Below, in pieces: positions 33,895 through 36,006 of a stretch of 36,006 bases of DNA (positions within the stretch are counted from its first letter, which is position 1; each line of letters starts with the position of its first letter). Both the position numbers and the translations under genes were made by a program. The notes beneath the pieces were generated by a model. That model did not search any database. It was given only the letters and a program-made list of their open reading frames with translations, and was not told the DNA's origin. This DNA is from Chitinophagales bacterium (GTDB lineage: Bacteria; Bacteroidota; Bacteroidia; Chitinophagales; Chitinophagaceae): positions 1 through 36,006 of the forward strand of contig JAATFP010000069.1 of assembly GCA_015655125.1 (NCBI GenBank), in the 5' to 3' direction.

Positions 33895-34116
33895 TTAACG
33901 ATCACGTGGATGGTATACGGTATTGTGCGCCCGATGCTTCTCGTAACTGCTGTAAAAAATGCTTTGGTATCCTTCCCGGACATCAGCGAAAATCGTTATC
34001 TTTTTCTTTACACCATCGGTTTTTGCATGATTGATCCGTAAGTGAATATGGTAGTTATCAGGAAAGCACGCCGGCTGCACGGTCGTTTCTGTTCCGAAAA
34101 TATAATGGACGCACAT
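33895..34116 (-). CDS. Small hypothetical protein divergent from the KAS III gene
   Basis: A 73-codon frame starting ATG (MCVHYIFGTE) and ending HPRDR. The composition is balanced and basic (INHAKTDGVKKKITIFADV, then YQSIFYSSYEKH), with codon use like its neighbours, and no frame in the opposite direction explains it. I do not recognise a family. It has no signal peptide or membrane helix. It is a reasonable candidate for a real small gene but needs homology or expression evidence. Confidence 0.5.
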   Translation of the reverse strand: MCVHYIFGTETTVQPACFPDNYHIHLRINHAKTDGVKKKITIFADVREGYQSIFYSSYEKHRAHNTVYHPRDR

Positions 34117-34158
34117 GATGGTTAAAGTTTTAATTTCATGGTTTAAAAATCAATTCTT

Positions 34159-35232
34159 ATGCAAGCAATCAGATCAGTGATAACGGGAACGGGAAGTTTT
34201 GTTCCGCCAGTGATCAAGACAAACAGAGATTTTACTATTCACAATTTTTATGGGGAAGACAATGTGCGCGTTGAAGCCGATCCTGAGGAAGTAGTAAAGA
34301 AATTTCAGCAGATTACGGGTATCGCCGAAAGGCGTTACGCCACCGCTGACATGGATGCTTCAGATATGGGAGTCATCGCTGCACGCGCGGCACTGGAAAC
34401 TGCCGACTGCGATCCTGAAACGATCGACCAGATCATAGTGGCGCATAATTTTGGGAATGTAATCAAGCATACCATTCAAACAGACGTGATGCCTGCGCTT
34501 GCCTCTCGGATCAAACATGCGCTGAATATCCGAAATTCCTCCTGTATCCCATACGATATTTTATTCGGGTGCCCGGGCTGGATACAAGGTATGATACAGG
34601 CGGATGCTTTCTTTAAAGCCGGAATTGCAAAAAAGGCGTTGGTGATCGGTACCGAAACATTGAGCCGGGTATTGGATAATTACGATCGCGACAGCATGAT
34701 CTTTTCCGACGGAGCCGGCGCATGTGTGCTGGAAGCAAAAAATACCAGTGATGCCGGCATATTGGCTTCGTCCGTTCAGGCCAATTGTATGGACGAAGTG
34801 AATTACTTATTTATGGGTAAATCAAATTATCCGGACAGTGATCCGCGTATCCGGTACATTAAAATGAAGGGTCGCAAAGTATACGAATACGCAATGAAAT
34901 ACGTGCCGCTTGCAATGAAAGATTGCCTTGATAAAGCTGGTGTAGGTATAAAGGAACTAAAAAAGGTTTTCATTCACCAGGCGAATGAAAAAATGGACGA
35001 GGGAATCATTAAGGCAATGTACAAGTTATACGGAAATGAACCAGTACCTCAAAATATCATGCCAATGAGCATTCATACGCTTGGAAACAGCAGCGTAGCA
35101 ACGGTCCCCACGTTATACGATCTCGTCATAAAAAACCAGATGCCTGAATATCAACTTGCAAAAGGTGATGTGATCCTTTTTGCATCCGTTGGCGCGGGAA
35201 TGAATATTAATGCAGTTTGTTACCGGATTTGA
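34159..35232 (+). CDS. 3-oxoacyl-ACP synthase III family protein (KAS III)
   Basis: The 357-residue thiolase-fold enzyme has the KAS III catalytic triad: Cys138 in LFGCPGW, His273 in FIHQANEKM and Asn310 in LGNSSVATVP. The sequence is longer than E. coli FabH (317) and has an insertion around residues 100-130 before the catalytic cysteine. The CPGW motif, instead of CAGF/CAAF, also separates it from true FabH. It may condense special acyl groups in lipid or secondary-metabolite synthesis instead of initiating normal fatty acids. Its stop lies in a perfect hairpin shared with the converging gcvP gene. Confidence 0.88.
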   Translation: MQAIRSVITGTGSFVPPVIKTNRDFTIHNFYGEDNVRVEADPEEVVKKFQQITGIAERRYATADMDASDMGVIAARAALETADCDPETIDQIIVAHNFGNVIKHTIQTDVMPALASRIKHALNIRNSSCIPYDILFGCPGWIQGMIQADAFFKAGIAKKALVIGTETLSRVLDNYDRDSMIFSDGAGACVLEAKNTSDAGILASSVQANCMDEVNYLFMGKSNYPDSDPRIRYIKMKGRKVYEYAMKYVPLAMKDCLDKAGVGIKELKKVFIHQANEKMDEGIIKAMYKLYGNEPVPQNIMPMSIHTLGNSSVATVPTLYDLVIKNQMPEYQLAKGDVILFASVGAGMNINAVCYRI

Positions 35233-35276
35233 ATAGGTGTAAGGTATGAGGTTTTACCTCATACCTTACACCTATT
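35232..35276. repeat. Perfect 21-bp hairpin of heptamers between convergent stop codons
   Basis: The left arm AATAGGTGTAAGGTATGAGG(T) (35232-35252) pairs exactly with 35256-35276 around a TTT loop. Read as period 7 it is three AGGNNNN units followed by three ACCNNNN units. The arms include the last base of the KAS III stop codon and the whole gcvP stop codon. It probably acts as a bidirectional terminator and is a compact member of the heptamer elements. Confidence 0.9.
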
Positions 35277-36006
35277 CGGCATAAGCGCTCGTGGGTTCAC
35301 AAGTACAGATCAGGTTCCTGTCGCCGTAAGTATTATTTACCCTGCTAACGCTTGGCCAGAATTTATTTTCTTTCACGTATGGCAATGGATATGCAGCCTG
35401 TTTGCGTGAATAGCTATTTGTCCATTCATCTGCCGTCACTACGAATTGTGTATGAGGTGCATTTTTCAAAATGTTGTTTGTTTTATCCGCAGCACCGTCT
35501 TCCACGGATTTTATTTCTTTGCGGATGTTGAGTAACGCATCACAGAACCTGTCCAGTTCGGATTTGTCTTCGCTTTCCGTTGGTTCGATCATGATCGTTC
35601 CGGCAACAGGGAAACTCAACGTAGGTGCATGGAAATTGTAATCCATCAATCTCTTTGCAACATCTTCTGCTTCGATGCCTGCGCTCTGTTTGAACGGACG
35701 AAGATCCACGATGAATTCGTGCGCGCAATTTCCGTTCTTGCCGCTGTACAAAATTTTGAAATCGTTTTGCAATCTCGATTTCATATAATTCGCATTCAAT
35801 ATCGCATATTCGGTACTTTTTTTCAGCCCTGCAGCGCCAAGCAATTTTATATAAGCGTAGCTGATCAACAAGATGCTGGCGCTTCCAAAAGCAGCCGCAC
35901 TTACTGCATGAATCGCCTTTTCATTGTTGTGTTGTGAAACGTGTCCGGGCAAATAAGGAGCGAGCTTTTCATTCACGCAGATCGGTCCCATGCCCGGGCC
36001 GCCGCC
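35272..36006 (-). CDS. gcvP: Glycine dehydrogenase (decarboxylating), C-terminal part
   Basis: The frame is open to the window edge and begins [11 protein letters not shown], the stretch just after the PLP-binding lysine motif of the glycine cleavage P protein, which therefore lies outside. The following PYLPGH and the C-terminal [25 protein letters not shown] and [12 protein letters not shown] segments are typical. The P protein is a PLP enzyme that decarboxylates glycine and passes the methylamine group to the H protein. About 245 of roughly 950 residues are visible. The usual ATG is off the window, so the M at 35991 is not the start. Confidence 0.95.
   Translation of the reverse strand, partial: GGGPGMGPICVNEKLAPYLPGHVSQHNNEKAIHAVSAAAFGSASILLISYAYIKLLGAAGLKKSTEYAILNANYMKSRLQNDFKILYSGKNGNCAHEFIVDLRPFKQSAGIEAEDVAKRLMDYNFHAPTLSFPVAGTIMIEPTESEDKSELDRFCDALLNIRKEIKSVEDGAADKTNNILKNAPHTQFVVTADEWTNSYSRKQAAYPLPYVKENKFWPSVSRVNNTYGDRNLICTCEPTSAYAE

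Noticed and set aside
35992..36006. Methionine at 35991 as the gcvP start
   Set aside because: The reading frame stays open to the window edge and continues the glycine-rich P protein motif.

Overview
The window looks like a chromosomal segment of a Bacteroidota bacterium, most likely of the Chitinophagaceae or a close relative. The evidence is a type IX secretion (T9SS) C-terminal sorting domain, the ribosomal trio rpmB-rpmG-DUF4295, a DUF2723 membrane protein, a DUF4254/GT9 pair, an Nramp transporter fused to a universal-stress domain, promoters of the TAnnTTTG type close to start codons, and no obvious Shine-Dalgarno sequences. No tRNA, rRNA, CRISPR array, transposase or phage module was seen. 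Most genes are housekeeping or transport genes.

Layout. 1-4.5 kb: a heptamer tandem array, then murB; on the minus strand a VWA-domain protein and a MoxR-like AAA+ ATPase, separated by a small inverted-repeat-bounded cassette that holds an internally deleted GxxExxY (PD-(D/E)XK-like) ORF. 4.7-9.5 kb: a large DUF2723 membrane protein (-), a divergent EamA transporter (+) and a convergent OsmC protein (-). 9.6-11.6 kb: rpmB-rpmG-DUF4295 and ftsY. 12-13.5 kb (-): surE, overlapped by a small membrane protein, and a four-helix membrane protein. 13.7-15.1 kb: a LexA/CI-like self-cleaving repressor with two operator-like palindromes around its own promoter, then ssb. 15.2-18.9 kb (-): a 1222-residue T9SS cargo protein with five six-cysteine repeats. 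19.4-21 kb (-): an APC amino-acid permease. 21.2-26.6 kb (+): a five-gene run (dicarboxylate-type symporter, DedA fused to an exported domain, MFS transporter, DUF4254, GT9 glycosyltransferase). 26.7-29.8 kb: a DUF922 secreted zincin-like protein (+), whose end overlaps that of an mntR-mntH operon (-) with a DtxR-type operator. 30-36 kb: an alpha-glucan phosphorylase homologue lacking the PLP lysine, a thioesterase, an MFS pseudogene, a secreted protein, a cold-shock protein, a small conserved-looking ORF, a KAS III enzyme and the C-terminal part of glycine dehydrogenase.

The most unusual feature is not a gene. At least seven gene junctions carry pairs of short degenerate arrays with a strict 7-bp period, arranged as inverted repeats around a spacer. 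They start at or within a few bases of a stop codon in five cases. Each junction uses its own heptamer, except that TCTATGA recurs at two loci, and two of the elements share a GC-rich core. Related one-sided heptamer arrays lie before murB, inside murB and upstream of the VWA gene. Together they look like one family of composite palindromic elements whose origin and role I cannot name.
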